From Methanoplanus endosymbiosus (GTDB lineage Archaea; Halobacteriota; Methanomicrobia; Methanomicrobiales; Methanomicrobiaceae), in the NCBI RefSeq assembly GCF_024662215.1, contig NZ_CP096115.1, positions 1,860,001 to 1,924,000 of the forward strand: a stretch of DNA of 64,000 nt. The letters run 5' to 3'. This document shows, in pieces, positions 63,254-64,000 of the stretch. The first letter of the stretch is position 1; every line of letters begins with the position of its first letter. Under the pieces are notes generated by a model. The model saw nothing but the letters and a program-made list of their open reading frames with translations. It made no database searches and was not told where the DNA came from. A program made the translations under genes and the position numbers.

Positions 63254-64000
63254 ATGAATTATCAGACATACGAAGAACTCTTTGAAAGAATTACCCAATC
63301 GCCAGCAACAAGATCAGAAACGATCATTGTGAATGTTAATTCCCATGAGAATTACACGAATCTTGTTAATAATTTTTTAGAGAAAAAACAGGTTCAATTA
63401 AGTAATTATGTCAAAGGGGATCAATACCCTGATCTTTTACAGTGCTATGCAGAAATAGAGAAAAGCGAAAATACTACTCTTGTATATGGCTTTTCACAAC
63501 ATATGATGATGATCTCCGAGAAAGAACGTCGTGAGATCTGGTCAAATATATTAAACAACATCAAGTTATCTACGACTCCACAACATAGAGTAATTTTTTT
63601 GTTTTACCAGATGGAAGATGTTCTGGCGAAGAAAATATACGATGATTTACGGTTAAATGAACGAATATTTCTTTTAAAAGATGTTCGGTCTGATCCAACT
63701 GGAAACGTATTTTTAATTTCAAATTCTGTAGAGGTTGAATCATCAAATTCTGAAAGGATCTTCTCTGGCTATAACCAGTATTTGCAGGAAGTAGAAATAA
63801 ATCCAGCAACTAATATTACCGTTGTCACAAAATTCACACATGATCCATACTCTGAGCGGCTAATACAGGTTACGCTGATTCCATCAGCGTACAAATATCT
63901 TGTTGTCAAAAAACAGTTCCCCAAGAGTATCCCTGAGTCAGTTGGAACCGCAGATAATTGGCTAACTTTGGTAAAAGATATCAAGGGAATTGCATCTGTA
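63254..64000 (+). CDS. pglZ: Probable PglZ N-terminal part, cut by the window end
   Basis: 249 codons from the ATG at 63254 run without a stop to the last base. The sequence (MNYQTYEELFERITQSPATR, then VRSDPTGNVFLISNS and PSAYKYLVVKKQFPKSIPES) is not diagnostic by itself. Its position after brxC is where type 4 BREX encodes PglZ, a protein with an alkaline-phosphatase-like domain; that domain would lie beyond the window. The name is inferred from gene order and may prove wrong. Confidence 0.5.
   Translation, partial: MNYQTYEELFERITQSPATRSETIIVNVNSHENYTNLVNNFLEKKQVQLSNYVKGDQYPDLLQCYAEIEKSENTTLVYGFSQHMMMISEKERREIWSNILNNIKLSTTPQHRVIFLFYQMEDVLAKKIYDDLRLNERIFLLKDVRSDPTGNVFLISNSVEVESSNSERIFSGYNQYLQEVEINPATNITVVTKFTHDPYSERLIQVTLIPSAYKYLVVKKQFPKSIPESVGTADNWLTLVKDIKGIASV

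Noticed and set aside
1-64000. CRISPR arrays and tRNA/rRNA genes
   Set aside because: No regularly spaced repeats, no tRNA cloverleaf and no rRNA segment were found by reading.

Overview
The window looks like a chromosome segment of a methanogenic archaeon, most likely of the order Methanomicrobiales. This rests on gene content: a fused ADP-forming acyl-CoA synthetase, IorAB, the archaeal UPF0237/UPF0210 pair, a DUF2115 (UPF0305) protein, a PKD/beta-helix surface protein and an acetate-type YaaH transporter. Shine-Dalgarno sites of the GGTGAT/AGGAGGT type and T/A-rich TATA-like promoters fit as well. The species cannot be fixed from sequence reading alone. No rRNA, tRNA or CRISPR array was seen.

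Layout. 1-8 kb: plus-strand genes for aromatic/2-oxo-acid fermentation (ADP-forming acyl-CoA synthetase, iorA-iorB), a nitrilase, a DUF457-type membrane protein and threonine synthase. 8-12 kb: a decayed nucleotidyltransferase remnant, a lipoprotein ligand-binding protein with a Cache-HAMP receptor and a small coupled partner, then an intact MntA/HepT toxin-antitoxin pair. 12-14 kb: iscU-iscS. 14-24 kb: a very large beta-helix/PEGA/PKD surface protein, an exported S9 peptidase, purC, an exported C45-type hydrolase, an ECF-like membrane protein and several gene remnants. 25-29 kb: UPF0237/UPF0210, an acetate-type transporter with a repetitive leader, DUF2115 and a ferredoxin-nitroreductase. 29-47 kb: many exported or membrane peptidases (S41, CPBP, S9, M3), a RelE/RHH toxin-antitoxin pair with a clear palindromic operator, an MscS channel, flavodoxin, a QueG-like Fe-S protein, a triple-Cache lipoprotein and a Na+/H+ antiporter. 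47-53 kb: an MFS exporter converging on an ATP-grasp/methyltransferase fusion (a possible minimal peptide natural-product pair), a STAS protein and an NSS transporter.

53-64 kb is a different compartment. It is visibly more A+T-rich, begins with an IS1-like transposase, and then carries a tight operon running off the window: an unrecognised 700-aa protein, a PAPS-reductase/ferredoxin/DUF4007-like fusion (BrxP-like), a 1397-aa BrxC/PglY-type P-loop ATPase and the start of a probable PglZ. This gene order matches type 4 BREX phage defence. The 700-aa first gene and the three-module BrxP are the most promising novelties. The PAPS-reductase module hints at sulfur-based DNA modification, like DndC in phosphorothioation systems, but no dndD/dndE is visible. 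The window ends before any brxL could be seen.

Working together: IorAB plus the ADP-forming synthetase would convert aryl-pyruvates to acyl-CoA and then to acid with ATP gain. IscS/IscU would supply Fe-S clusters for the many ferredoxin-type proteins here. The exported peptidases and transporters suggest peptide scavenging or envelope turnover. Two toxin-antitoxin pairs, the IS element and the BREX-like operon make up the accessory or defence layer.
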